Source: Drosophila persimilis (lineage: Eukaryota > Arthropoda > Insecta > Diptera > Drosophilidae). Taken from it: a stretch of DNA of 64,000 nucleotides. Within the stretch, counting starts at the first letter, position 1. The number at the start of each line of letters is the position of its first letter. This document shows positions 39,915 to 50,278 of this stretch, piece by piece. Both the position numbers and the translations under genes were made by a program. The stretch is taken from the NCBI RefSeq assembly GCF_003286085.1, contig NW_020825522.1:26040-90039 (forward strand). The letters run 5' to 3'. The notes below the pieces were generated by a model. That model was not told where the DNA came from, made no database searches, and saw only the letters and a program-made list of their open reading frames with translations.

Positions 39915-41035
39915 CGCCCAGCGCCAGGAAAACCAAGCGCCGGCGCCACAAACACCAAACCAACCTCAATAGAATCACCAAGACAAGCCAGGAAGATTAG
40001 AAAATAAGTATTAGTAGGATAAGTAGAACATAAGCGACAATACATGAAGACCTGCCACAGAATAAAAGAAATATAAATAAACAAACAATACAAACAAACA
40101 AACCACAGCTGAGCCCCACCAATGGGCCCGTAGCACAGCCAGCCACGGGCACACCCCCAGCTGACCGGACCAAGTGTGGCCATAACCCACGCGCCAACGG
40201 GCACACTATCAGCCGGCCCGTGCAAACGCGTTAGGGCCCCGCAGCACAACGCGCTAGGGACAGACCGTAAGATCAGCCGCGTTTTGGGAATAAAAGGAGC
40301 TCCGCCAGAGCGATCAGCATCAGTTCGGCTCCGGCCAGTGGAGAGGTAAGCATCAGCAGCAGCCACCAGCAGACCCAGCGATCCTCCCATCCTCCTCGGA
40401 GTGCATTAAACCTCCGCCTCCCTTCTTCTCCTCGGAGCGCATTAACCCTCCGCAACATTAATTCTCATCGGAGCGCATTAACCCTCCGCAACATTTCTTC
40501 TCCCCGGAGCGCATTAACCCTCCGCAACATTAATTCTCCTCGGAGCGCATTAACCCTCCGCAACATTTCTTCTCCCCGGAGCGCATTAACCCTCCGCAAC
40601 ATTAATTCTCCTCGGAGCGCATTAACCCTCCGCAACATTTCTTCTCCTCGGAGCGCATTCACCCTCCGCAACATTTAATTCTCCTCGGAGCGCATTCACC
40701 CTCCGCAACATTAATTCTCCTCGGAGCGCATTCACCCTCCGCAACATTTACTTCTCCTCGGAGCGCATTAACCCTCCGCAACATTAATTCTCCTCGGAGC
40801 GCATTCACCCTCCGCAACAAGTTACTTCTCCTCGGAGCGCATTAACCCTCCGCAACATTTAATTCCCCTCGGAGCGCATTCACCCTCCGCAACATTAATT
40901 CTCCTCGGAGCGCATTCACCCTCCGCAACACCCTTCCCCGCGACGCACAGACGACCTCCGTCGATCCGGCCAGACGACTCCCCGGCCCCGCACGCAACCA
41001 TCCGCCACGTGCGGCCCAACCGAAGGACGACCCCG
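39910..41035 (+). repeat. 3' LTR of element A, truncated
   Basis: Matches 18725-20339 from its first base through promoter, donor-like site and array (about 15 units at 40388-40932). It stops at 41035 just after the CGAAGGACGACCCCGA block, so about 190 bp including poly(A) signal and LTR end are lost. INE-1 sequence follows. Confidence 0.85.
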
Positions 41036-41246
41036 ACCCTAAAAACGCAGAATCATAGATAATGACCATATCTATCAGATTGCTGAATCTGAATCAGATC
41101 AGATCATTTTTATAGCCAAAAGGAACAAATCAATTTGCAGTAGCTACGCAGCGCCCGACGTCACGCTCAGACTGATTTTCTGTCTCTCTCGCACGCACTC
41201 TTTGTCGTGTCGTTTAATATTAGCGGCGTCTGCCGGAGGAGAGCCA
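41036..41246 (+). repeat. INE-1-type fragment at the edge of element A
   Basis: The GC-rich end of the repeat: AAAACGCAGAATCATAG, TATAGCCAAAAGGAAC, GCGCCCGACGTCACGC, then TGCCGGAGGAGAGCCAT. It joins E2 pol at 41247. The missing LTR end and missing middle of E2 RT show that a deletion accompanied or followed its arrival. Confidence 0.75.
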
Positions 41247-41772
41247 TCCATTTTTTTCGAAACCAGCCATACGGGGGAATTGTACGGGGACCTAGATGGT
41301 CTAATTATCCCGTCATCTAGTAGTTCTTTTATTTGTTTCTCTACTTCTGTTTTGGATCCCACTGGTAGGCGGTAACATCATGAATAAACTGGAGTATCAG
41401 AGGTGGTGCGGATATCTGGTTTAATGTTTGTGGTGTAAGTAAGTTTTCTGTTTGGATCTGCGAACAAATTAGAGTGTGTTTTAAAGAGGTTTTCAAGGGT
41501 TAGTTTTTGTGTTTCTGTTAGATGTTCTGTCCTATTGAATATGACATTCACTGCTTCCAAGAATTTTTCCTTTATCGGAATAACATGACCATTGTTTATA
41601 TTAAAAAGGGATATTAAAAAGGTTTGCAATTTTATGGTGTGTTATTTTTATGCTACCACTAACGGGGATAGCGTTAAAAGGTTTTTGGTTTAGAATTGGG
41701 TTATTAACATGTTGGGGTTGAATATAGCTTTTATTAGAGCCGGTATCTACTAAGATTTTTAGGGTCTGTTTT
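41247..41772 (-). pseudogene. E2 pol: protease and RT start
   Basis: On the minus strand the sequence opens with an aspartic protease motif (LVDTGSNKSYIQP near 41730-41760). A linker follows, then the RT entry block in 41629-41378 and VEKQIKELLDDGIIRPSRSPYNSPVWLVSKKMDG in 41362-41247. This is typical errantivirus Pol and continues, after a gap of roughly 130 codons, at 18724. A frame change lies near 41370. Upstream it is cut by the INE-1 copy at 41773. Confidence 0.75.
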
Positions 41773-41876
41773 TATACCAGATACTCAAAATGAGTATTGG
41801 GGTATATTAGATTTGTGGTAAAAGTGGATGTGTGTAACGTCCAGAAGGAATCGTTTCCGACCCCATAAAGTATATA
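41773..41876 (+). repeat. INE-1 copy split by D and C, first part
   Basis: Starts TATACCAGATACTCAAAATG and runs to the TATATA tract, where element D is inserted. Continues at 44671-44769 and 61901-62461. Confidence 0.8.
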
Positions 41877-42211
41877 TGTAAGATATTATTTAAAGTATTG
41901 TTTATTCGTATTATTATCGCGGTGGCCTGGTATGTGTGTTTACAAAAGTTCTTAATGTTACGGCTTATTTCTGCTGATTTTCTGCTGCTGCTTGAGTCGC
42001 GTCCGTATGCTGCTGTTCTCTCCTTTTCACTGCTTCGCTCTGTTCCTCTTCTTCTCTGTCCGCTGTTGATCTGCTGCTGTTACTACTGCTGTTGCTGCTG
42101 CTGTTGCTACTGCTGTTGCTGCTCATCAGCTGTTCCTCTGCTGCTGTTATTACTGCTGTTGCTGCTCCCCGCTGCCCCTTCAATAGGCCAGCTGGCCCAC
42201 TCCTTCTTACA
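41877..42211 (-). repeat. 3' LTR of element D (335 bp)
   Basis: In plus orientation TGTAAGA...TTCTTACA. It contains a CTG/CAG-rich stretch (about 42065-42170, CAG/CAA on the minus strand). Confidence 0.9.
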
Positions 42212-42225
42212 CTCGGTCATCCTGA

Positions 42226-43625
42226 TTAGTCATCAGTCCCTGATGACAATGCGTCCTCGTTTTCTACATAAAAGCTCCATAGTTTCATGTTATCATTGCT
42301 TGTGGTCGTATTGCTTGGTCCTTCGACGTCTGCTGCCTTCCGAACATTATAGCGTCCGCCTCGTTTCACGTTGGTTATTTCGTATGGCCCTAAGAATTCG
42401 CTGGCCATCTTTCTTCCGGTTACAAATTGTGTTCTACGTATGGCTACGAGATCTCCGACCTTGTATCCGTATTCGCATTTCCGCTTTTTATCGAACTGTT
42501 CCTTGTATCTGTCCTGGGCCTGCTGAATATTTTCTTTTGCCTCTTGTCGCATCTTTTGCCTCTCGTCTTCAAAATTATCAACCATCTCTTTTTCTATTAG
42601 CTGAAGTATGTCGCTATCCGGTCACAACGCATTTTTACCCTGATCATCAGCTCAAATGGACAACGCTTTGTAGACACGTGAACAGTGCTGTTGATAGCCC
42701 TTTGAACTCGCGGTACGAACTTATACCATCTTCCAGGTTCCTCCGACGACAATTTGGAAATGATGCTCAGAATAGATCGGTTTACGCGTTCAATTTGTCC
42801 GTTTCCTCTTGGTACCCCTGTGGTGCTCCATATGTGTTCGATGTTCTTTTCCTTTACAAACTCCTCAAAGCTTGAAGATGTAAATGCTGCTCCACGATCG
42901 CTTACTATGCGTGCCGGATTACCAAATACATCAGACCACTCCCTTAACTTCTTGAGAACTTCGTCTGCTCCTGTTGTTTTTGTGGGATACATCCATACGA
43001 ACTTACTAAAGCTATCAACCATTGCGAAGATGTACTTGTACTGCCTTGAAGTGGCATCCATAGGCCCAAGGTGATCCACGTGTATAGTATACAGCGGCTG
43101 TGATCCTTTGTCAATTTGATGCAGAAATCCCTCTTTTTTGCCAAGCTTTTTGTTGTAGATTATACATTTCATACAGTTTCCTATGATCTGAATTACTTTT
43201 CCTTCCATATGTGGAATCCAATAGCTCTGCTGTACGGTGTGCATTGTTCTTTGAGCGGCAAAGTGTCCTGCGTTGTGAGCGTCGGTTATTATTTCTTTTT
43301 CTAATGACTTCGGTATTGCCAGCAAGTCCGTGCCTTGCACCACTTTGTATACGGGACCAGCTTTTAACTTAAAGTTGTCATATGGTTTACTTTTCAAAAT
43401 TTCGGAAACTGCTTTGATCATCGTATCCTCCTGCTGGGCTTTCTTAATTCTTGCTGTGACTTCCGAAGATACCATCATGACATCAATTGGGTACCTACTC
43501 AGGCAATCCACATGCTTCAGCCGTTCTCCTGGTCTGTGTTCCACTTCAAAGTCGTAGTCCTGCAAGTACAGGACCCATTGGGCTACCTCCCGCGGAACGT
43601 CCTTCTTGCTTAACGTTTGCTTGAA
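42226..43625 (-). pseudogene. Element D RNase H end and integrase
   Basis: From the deletion junction the frame encodes the RNase H C-terminus (VAQWVLYLQDYDFEVEHRPGERLKHVDCLSR). The integrase zinc domain follows (HNAGHFAAQRTMHTVQQSYW, then CMKCIIYNKK) and the core with Asp in IHVDHLGPMD, Asp in IVSDRGAAF and Glu in GNGQIERVNR. A one-base shift near 42640 moves to the frame at 42585-42226, which carries the C-terminal domain (YKVGDLVAIRRTQF, FLGPYEITNVKRGGRYNVRK). Sequence style resembles Micropia/mdg3/Blastopia integrases. Broken by the frameshift. Confidence 0.8.
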
Positions 43626-44276
43626 AGCAAACGTGCAGCAATGCGTTTCATCTGTAGTATATATTCGTGAAAACTTTCGCCGGCAATCTTCACTCGCATA
43701 GACAATTGATTGTGAATTTGCGCACTGCATAAACGCTCACACTCAAACTCCTGTAGAAGTTGATGACGCAATTGGCCGTACTCATACACTGCTGTGGACT
43801 CGAGAAAAAGAGCGGCTGTACCTGTCATTTTTGCTCGGGCTTGCACGTATTTTTGTTTGTCATTTAGTCCGTATGCTTCAGCGTTTAGCTCGAAGTTAAT
43901 AAACCATCGAGAGCAGTTGAACCAGCTGTTGGAGCGTCTGTGTGTTTTCTTCTAGGAGTGTTGACCTCATCGCTTCCTCGTTCGCGTTTTGCTGGCGATT
44001 GATCCTGTTTTCTTCTGATCCACTTGGGCCTTCGTTTTTCTGCATATTCCCGGCTGGTGGTCCACTTGTATTTTCCATTATAATTCTACTGCGCAATACT
44101 CTTGTGGGCAGCCGGCTTGAAACAACCCTTTTTTCTCGGTTCTTCTTTTCACCCACTCGCTGTCTCGCTTCCTCTGCTTGCGGCTTCTGAGAGTCAAATG
44201 CGCAGTTTTTTTGCACCGAATTTTTACTTTTCCGTCTCGCATCGTCTGCTGCCGGCTTCTGAGACATGAGACACAC
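43626..44276 (-). pseudogene. Element D gag fragment
   Basis: Two frames (44276-43896 and 43846-43610) encode the Gag front. The first is a polar N-terminus rich in Lys, Arg and Gln. The second is a capsid-like helical stretch (ESTAVYEYGQLRHQLLQEFE, then GESFHEYILQMKRIAARL) that breaks off at the deletion junction. About 40 bases of spacer or frameshift lie between them. No zinc knuckle remains. Confidence 0.7.
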
Positions 44277-44309
44277 AATTTTTGATTTTTTCCACTTTAC
44301 ACAGGCAGT

Positions 44310-44332
44310 ACGCGACCGGTTGAGCCCCCAAA
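44310..44332 (-). promoter_or_regulatory. Putative primer-binding site of element D
   Basis: The minus strand next to the 5' LTR reads TTTGGGGGCTCAACCGG. A TGG...-type site is expected here, but I could not assign a tRNA with confidence. Confidence 0.4.
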
Positions 44333-44670
44333 TGTAAGATATTATTTAAAGTATTGTTTATTCGTATTATTATCGCGGTGGCCTGGTATGTGTGCTTACA
44401 AAAGTTCTTAATGTTACGGCTTATTTCTGCTGATTTTCTGCTGCTGCTTGAGTCGCGTCCGTATGCTGCTGTTCTCTCCTTTTCACTGCTTCGCTCTGTT
44501 CCTCTTCTTCTCTGTCCGCTGTTGATCTGCTGCTGTTACTACTGCTGTTGCTGCTGCTGTTGCTACTGCTGTTGCTGCTCATCAGCTGTTCCTCTGCTGC
44601 TGTTATTACTGTTGCTGTTGCTGCTCCCCGCTGCCCCTTCAATAGGCCAGCTGGCCCACTCCTTCTTACA
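44333..44670 (-). repeat. 5' LTR of element D (338 bp)
   Basis: Near-identical to 41877-42211; three extra bases lie in the CTG-rich stretch. Confidence 0.9.
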
Positions 44671-44769
44671 TATATGTATATTCTTGATCAGCATCAATAG
44701 CCGAGTCAATTGAGCCATGTCTGTCTGTCCGTCCCCTTCAGCGCCTAATGCTCAAAGACTATAAGAGCT
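44671..44769 (+). repeat. INE-1 copy, middle part
   Basis: Resumes after D with TATATGTATATTCTTG, includes a short (GTCY)n tract, and stops at AGCT (44766-44769), the target of element C. Confidence 0.85.
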
Positions 44770-46858
44770 TGTAAGGAAGCAATCCTGGGCTGGGGTACAT
44801 ATCTCAGTCTACTCCAGGGTCGAAATTACAGCAATATTTATAATTCGCCGGGACTCCGAGTTCTGGGCCGTCGATGGGGACAGGGAGGCAAAACCCAGAC
44901 GGGAGCGACCGAGATGAAAGGGAACAGTACGGGGCGTAGCAGTGGCAATCGCCGGACAGCACTTACGTGGCCCTGTCGGACTAAGAATTACTACGAGGGT
45001 CGGAGATATCGACAGGCACCGCCGAGAGGGCTTAGGCAATCGCCGGATAGCGCTCTCGGGATCCCGTCGAACTAAGAACTACTACGGAGGTCTGTGCTAT
45101 GCGGGGAAACCAACAAGTATCACCGAGAGTGTCTAGGCTATCGCCGGATAACACTCACGGGACCCTGTCGGACTAAAAATTACTACGAAGGTCTTTGCTA
45201 TGCGGGGATACCGACAAATACCACCGCGAGTACCTAGGCTATCGCCGGACAGCACTCACGGGGGCCCCGTCGGACTAAGAATTACTACGAGGGTCGGAGA
45301 TATCGGCAAGCATCGCCGGGAGGGCTTAGGCAATCGCCGGATAGCGCTTCCGGGATCCTGTCGAACTAAGAACTACTACGAAGGTCTTTGCTATGCGGGG
45401 ATACCGACAAGTACCACCGTGAGCACCTAGGCTATCGCCGGACAGCACTTACGGGGCCCGGTCGGACTAAGGATTACTACGAGGGTCGGGGGTATCGGCA
45501 GGCATCGCCGGGAGGGCTTAGGCAATCGCCGGATAGCGCTCTCGGGATCCTGTCGAACTAAGAACTACTACGGGGCCGGAGATATCGACGAGCGTCGCCG
45601 AGGGTGCCTAGGCAATCACCGGATAGCACTCGCGGGACACTGTCGAACTAAGAATTACTACGAATACGGGAATACCGACGCATATCGCCGAGAGTACCTA
45701 GGCAATCGCCGGATAGCACTCACGGGACACTATCAGGCTAAACATTACTGCGAAAGTCTTTATCATACAGGGCAGGCATCGCCGAGAGGGCTTAGGCAAT
45801 CGCCGGACAGCGCCTTCGGGACCCTGGGAACTACTGGGGTACTGCGGGGTCACAAACTACTGGAGGGACTCATGCGGGGGGAACGCCAACAGTTGTCACC
45901 GAGAACGCCTAGGCAATCGCCGGACAGCGGCCTCAGGATCCTGTTGGGCTACGAACTACTGAAGGAATCACGCGGGGGCCCCGACGGGCATCCGGAGCGA
46001 ATACGGATCACCACGTGGGTGTAGCCAAAGAGGGAGACTCGGGCAAGAGGCGTGGGAAAGGGCGGAGAAGATGAGGCCCCGGGCCGTATAGATTGTTGGT
46101 GACCAGGCTATGTTTTCGTTATATTCGTTACATTTCACTTTATTCTTCTTTGGTTCCCTACCTATCGCACCGCTCAGCAGCCCGTATGCACGTCTTGAGA
46201 CTCGCTTACCCCTGAACTCCCACGCTTGTGCTTGTCGAAAGCCTCCTCTTTCCCGGGATTGCAGCGCCGGTGCAGGATCCCCTCTCCGTAAGCGTAGTAT
46301 CGATGCCGGATCCTTCGCGCACTACTGATCGCGTTAATCTCCAAGTAGTCCGCCACGTGTGTTCTTTTTCTTTTCGCGAGCCACTCGGATTTTTACCCGT
46401 CAACGCGTCCGATTCCTACGACTGCCTCTCATCTAACTGACTTCCTTTCCACGTTTTCCCAGCTTCAGAGCCGGCGTTCTGCTGGCTCTGCCGATCCAGC
46501 GTCGGCGTGGGCGGCTAGCGTCGTTATTTCCCCTCTCTTTTGGCGTCTGTAGCTGCGCCGGTGACTTTCGCCTCTCTTTTCCACTGCTGGGGCGTCGTTG
46601 CTGGATTTGATTGCTGTTCTCAGCGGTCCTCTTCTGCCGCTGCTGCGTTGATGCTGTCGGCTTATCTTGTCAGCGCTTCTCCTCGGCCGCTGCTGCGTCG
46701 ATGCTGTTGGCTTATCTTGTCAGTGCTTCCCTCTCTGCCTGTTGCTGCGTCGATGCCGGCGGTTCGCTGGATCCCGTTGTTTTCCTCGTCTCTCTTTGGC
46801 CGCTGCTGCGTCGTTGTTGTTGGGTCTTGGTTCTGGAAAGCCAGTGGCGTCCGCCGTG
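44770..46858 (-). repeat. 3' LTR of element C
   Basis: Matches 59640-61900 across the GGAAGCAATCCTGG end, the tandem array (44940-45990) and the CTGCTGCGTCG-rich part. It diverges abruptly before the expected TGTGAGG start: after the GGTTCTGGAAAGC block (about 46838) the left copy continues into other sequence. The inner boundary is therefore approximate. Confidence 0.8.
44940..45990 (-). repeat. Tandem array in C LTR (units about 91-101 bp)
   Basis: About eleven units each contain CAATCGCCGGATAGC, CGGGATCCTGTCGAACTAAG and AACTACTACG. Units of about 91 and 100 bp partly alternate, suggesting an amplified dimer. The matching array in the 5' LTR (59810-60930) has one extra unit near 60530-60620. 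Confidence 0.85.
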
Positions 46859-47121
46859 ATCGCGACTTTCCCCCTTTTTAAGAAAATAGTAAGCTACGTG
46901 GGGCTTAGAGACCCCTCGGGCCGTATAATATAAAATTAATAACAAGTGGCCTTCGTGGCCTTCCCCCCTCCCCCTTAACCTAAAACTGAACAGTCAATGC
47001 TTAAACCTAGAAAATAAAAAGTCAAAAATCTGAATTCTAATGAAATAAGTTCGGGTCCCTCCAATGGGAAAATGCCGGCAAGATGATGGGTGGAAAAAAT
47101 GTGGGTGGAGCGTACGCTCCC
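46859..47121 (-). other. Spacer between C ORF3 and 3' LTR, with two purine tracts
   Basis: No ORF. On the minus strand there are two polypurine candidates, AAGGGGGAGGGGGGAAGG (about 46962-46979) and AAAAAGGGGGAAAG (about 46867-46880). Only the second is close to LTR sequence shared with the right LTR. Confidence 0.5.
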
Positions 47122-48305
47122 TCACACCCCCTCCATACTTCGGGGGTGCCGAAGAGTGACTGTGACAGCCCGGCTACGGGTAATTTTGACGCGAAAGCAG
47201 GTGCCGTCATGGACCTCCAGTCGCCGGACTCCTAGTCGGTAGGCGCGATCGCGTAAGAATACGGTGATGTTGGATATGAGGTCCCGGGGCAACCGCCGCC
47301 CTGGCGCGTTGGTCCGCCATTCGGGGGGAGCCTCTGCCCATTCCGGGTCGTCCTGCACCGCGGCTACCGTAGGGTGGAGTCGGAGGATTTGCAGCAGGTC
47401 GGCCATCTCGCCATACTCCAGCGGGAGGCTCTCTTCGGAGCCGAAGTCGCGTACTTCCTCATCGGGACGTTGTGGGGGTAGTCCGGCGTGGGCGGCAAAG
47501 AGGGGGGGCGGGATGTCAGCTGACCCCGATGGGTGGGCTGGTGCCCAATGCTGGTTCGCTTGTGGCGCGAAGTCCAGGTTCATGAGGGACCCGGAATCGG
47601 ACCCTCCGTCGTCGCGTTGGGGTCCTGCTCCTTCCCCTGCATCGCTCGCGTTAGACACGTCAGAGTAGTGTGGCCCAGCACCATCACCGGATTCGTCCTC
47701 GTTGCGTACAGCTGGAGGGTGACTACTCGACCTTGACCGGCCAGGTCCCACTCGGCCCAAAGGGGCGAGTCCCATTCGCTTCCGCGAGCCACTGGGTGTC
47801 CGCTCCCTTCGTACTGCAGCGTGGACGCCAGGCTTGGAGCGTCGCGCAGGATCGTCTCGTGCTCGTCGGTGTCCGTGGTCGCATTGTCGTCGTCTATGGC
47901 AGCCCCGTAACTCCCGAGCCAAAGGCGATTCAGGGCGGCGACGTCGTGATTGGGCGCCGAGCGGACACCTGCGGTTGCGAAGCGACCATCGGGCTCCACT
48001 TCCTCTTCGGCGTCGGTCCCCGGGTCCTGTGTTTGTTGGTCGATCCACCCTTGGATGGCTGCCGCGCGCTGACCCCATGGCATCCAGCCCGGTTGTCTAA
48101 GAGTCGCCTCTCCGACCCGCCTCAACTGGGCTTGACGGGAGGTGGATGGCCCATCGGGGTTGACGATCCAGCCGCGAGTCCGGCTTGCAGTCGGTTCGTC
48201 GGCAGGCGCCGGGACTTCAGGCCGCTGGTCTCCGCTAGGGTGTCCCGTCGTATCACCATTTGCCCCTAGGGGCCGAGCTTGCCTTCCATCTCTTAGACGC
48301 TTCAT
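47122..48305 (-). pseudogene. Element C third ORF (frameshifted)
   Basis: Starts MKRLRDGRQARPLGANGD at 48305, about 250 bp after the pol stop. The first frame (48305 to about 47700) has polar, Pro- and Asp/Glu-rich sequence with WMPWGQRAAAIQGWIDQQTQD and DVAALNRLWLGSYGAAI. A one-base shift near 47700 leads to the frame ending at 47122: an acidic stretch, then EYGEMADLLQILRLHPTVAAV and a basic end LPRDLISNITVFLRDRAYRL followed by GTCFRVKITRSRAVTVTL. No envelope features are present. The position and terminal segment parallel ORF3 of B and the Pol tail of A. Function unknown. Confidence 0.6.
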
Positions 48306-48553
48306 GTCTTCTGTCGATTCTAGGGAGAAAATGCCTGTCGGTTAGAACCTGCCTGTCTTAACTAGAAGTAATAATACCCTCCCCCTATCCTGCTTGAGCG
48401 GTGCGAGTAAGAAGATGTTTACATTGGATGTAGTACTTATCTAATCCCATAAGGGGATGTATACGTAGCTTACGGTTTCGTGGGTCGCGCCCTTACGGGG
48501 CGAGGACATTACGGTAGCGCGCTACCGCAAGTGGCCCTTGCGAAGTCGGCAAG
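48306..48553 (-). other. Spacer between C pol and ORF3
   Basis: About 250 bp with no coding signal or terminator recognised. It is the counterpart of the 1.2-kb spacer in element B. Confidence 0.5.
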
Positions 48554-48753
48554 TCATTCGGGTCTCTCCAGCGTCGTCGGGTTCTCCTCGGGTTGTTCCA
48601 CTCCGTGGAAGGCCTTTAAGTCGGCTAAACTCGCTGTTTTCCATTGTTTGCCTTGTTGAATCTGTAGTCGAACTATGTTGGGAGATAAGAATTGGGTTAC
48701 CTTGTACGGCCCGTCGTACTTAGGGGCCAACTTGGCCGCGAAACACGTTCCGT
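48554..48753 (-). pseudogene. Element C Pol C-terminus, beyond the CR1-2 insertion
   Basis: The minus strand continues the integrase from the other side of CR1-2: GTCFAAKLAPKYDGPYKVTQ then FLSPNIVRLQ, ending ADLKAFHGVEQPEENPTTLE and a TGA (48554-48556). The block matches the end of B integrase (GFAAKLAPRYDGPYQIEDF), so the insertion fell between LSKAADG and its continuation. Confidence 0.8.
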
Positions 48754-49307
48754 TCTCTTTCGTAGTGATCAGACGTGTTTTTGTTTTGCGCTCCGCATTT
48801 TTTCCTTTTGTTTCGAATAAACAGCCGGAGTTTTCCTAACTAAATTCTAAATATACTTTCTAACCAGACAACAATCTGGAAACCTATTCATTTACGCGAG
48901 TGCATGCCTTTTGATTTGTGTTAAAATATTATTTAACTTTTTATTTTTCGGCGTCGGCTTGTGTTGTGTTGTGTTGTTGCAGTGAGTGAGTATTGCATTG
49001 CAGTCCGCTCTCGTCTGGTAGCTTTTGTTGTCTTATCACTCTCTCGCTATCACCTCAACCTCAATAACTGTTCTTTCTCTCTCGCTCTTTCAACTTTCTG
49101 AGCAATAGCGCTCTCTGTCTAGTAGCTCTCGCTATAACCGCTCTCCACTCTGCTCTCTTTTTTTCTTACCAATTCCGCTTTGAGCGTTGTCTGGCACATT
49201 GGTCTGATACCAATTTGTTTTGGAAATTTTTAATTTTTTTGATTTTAATTTTTCTTTGCAAATTTTCTTAAGAAAATATTTAAATAATAAAAATAATAAA
49301 AATAAAA

Positions 49308-50245
49308 ATGGAATTCGCTGTGGTCTGCGCCAAAAAAACCTGCAAGAAGCAGATCACTCACGATCAGCCGAATGTCCCCTGCTGGCTCTGCGACAGCGTA
49401 GTCCACGAAAAATGTGCGGGATTTTCTGGCCTCGTGAGTGATGCTATAGCCAAACGTAATGGCTTGCATTACAGTTGCGAGGCATGCCGTGCGGTGGAGA
49501 AAGACATGGTGGCTTTCATGAGGCAGACGCGGAGTGGCTTTAAGGAGCTGACCGTTGGTTTCAAAAACCAATACGATCGGCTCCTAGCCATGGAGGCTCA
49601 GTTTAGCGGTTTAAAACTGCTGAATGAGTCTCCGAGGCGCAAAAAGGTCACTCCGCGGGACCTGCAAGTGCCAACCGTCACTCAGCCGTGCGCCGCCGAA
49701 AAACTGACTCCGACCACTCCAAGTGTGCAGCAGTTGATCTCGTTTGCCACTCCAAAGGCAACGAAAGCTGCTGGCGATGCAGATTCGGTAGCCGAATTCA
49801 TCGCCTCGGAGAATGTGCAGCCAAGTACGTCTGCAGCGTCCGTGTCCGTGGTGTCCGCAAGTTCACTAGTTGTCCCGTCTATCCCGATCCCACCAGTAAA
49901 TAGACGTTCCGGACCTCCGGATATTGCCACCACAGGTACTAGACCTGGTGGGAGTCCCACCAAAACGACAAGTTTTTGTTTCACGGCTGGCCCCTGACCT
50001 CACATCTAATGATGTAACTGCTTTCATTCAAAGCAAAATAAAAGCCGTGGGTTTAAAGGTGGAGAAATTTAACTTCTCTTATGCCAGGGAGATAGCGTCG
50101 TTTAAGATAAGCATCTCCCCAACTTAATTTGACACCATTTGCTCCACCAAATTTTGGCCGGAGCATTTGGTGGTGAAGGAGTTTAAGGCTAAGAAGAAGA
50201 ATAGGCCTCCCATATCGCTTCCAAATCTTTCCAGCGTGCCACCCT
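49308..50245 (+). pseudogene. CR1-2 ORF1 with PHD-like zinc finger
   Basis: Starts MEFAVVCAKKTCKKQI. Residues about 7-65 carry a cysteine/histidine array (C....C, then CWLCDSVVHEKC and CEAC) that fits the PHD/RING-like finger of CR1 ORF1. A coiled-coil-like part and the MEAQFSGLKLLNESPRRK block follow, then a Ser/Thr/Pro linker. At about 49950 the frame shifts (+1) to 49924-50127, which encodes the folded C-terminal part (FVSRLAPDLTSNDVTAFIQ). A stop at about 50125 interrupts the tail. The expected role is RNA binding in the retrotransposition RNP. Frameshifted and stopped. Confidence 0.75.
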
Positions 50246-50278
50246 CAACCTGAACTTCCTCTTCCTCAACTTCCCGTC

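Larger units (their letters stand above)
18725..41035 (+). mobile_element. Ty3/gypsy element A (Osvaldo/Ulysses-like), nested
   Basis: The 5' LTR (18725-20339), tRNA-Lys primer site, gag, protease, RT/RNase H, integrase with C-terminal extension, polypurine tract and truncated 3' LTR (39910-41035) appear in order on the plus strand. LOA-2 interrupts it just after gag and B interrupts it after the protease. Removing both leaves about 7.4 kb. It is inserted in E2 RT. The right LTR is cut at 41035 by an INE-1 fragment, so its target duplication cannot be checked. It carries frameshifts and an integrase deletion. Confidence 0.85.
41877..44670 (-). mobile_element. Ty3/gypsy element D (Micropia/mdg3-like), internally deleted
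   Basis: A 2.8-kb minus-strand element with LTRs at 41877-42211 and 44333-44670, flanked by TATA-type target sequence inside INE-1. It keeps a gag start and the RNase H end plus integrase but lacks the rest of gag, protease and RT (junction about 43610-43640). The LTRs differ by a 3-bp repeat indel and a couple of substitutions, so insertion was recent. Its transposition would depend on a complete relative. Confidence 0.85.

Noticed and set aside
46110-46900. ORFs in the C LTR (for example 46540-46881) as genes
   Set aside because: They repeat in the other LTR with frame-breaking indels and have no recognisable domain. The sequence is a set of GC-rich duplications.
48754-48800. AGACGTG downstream promoter element at the CR1-2 5' end
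   Set aside because: AGACGTG occurs near 48770, but its distance from the insertion point does not fit the usual +28 spacing and no initiator is visible. Too weak to annotate.
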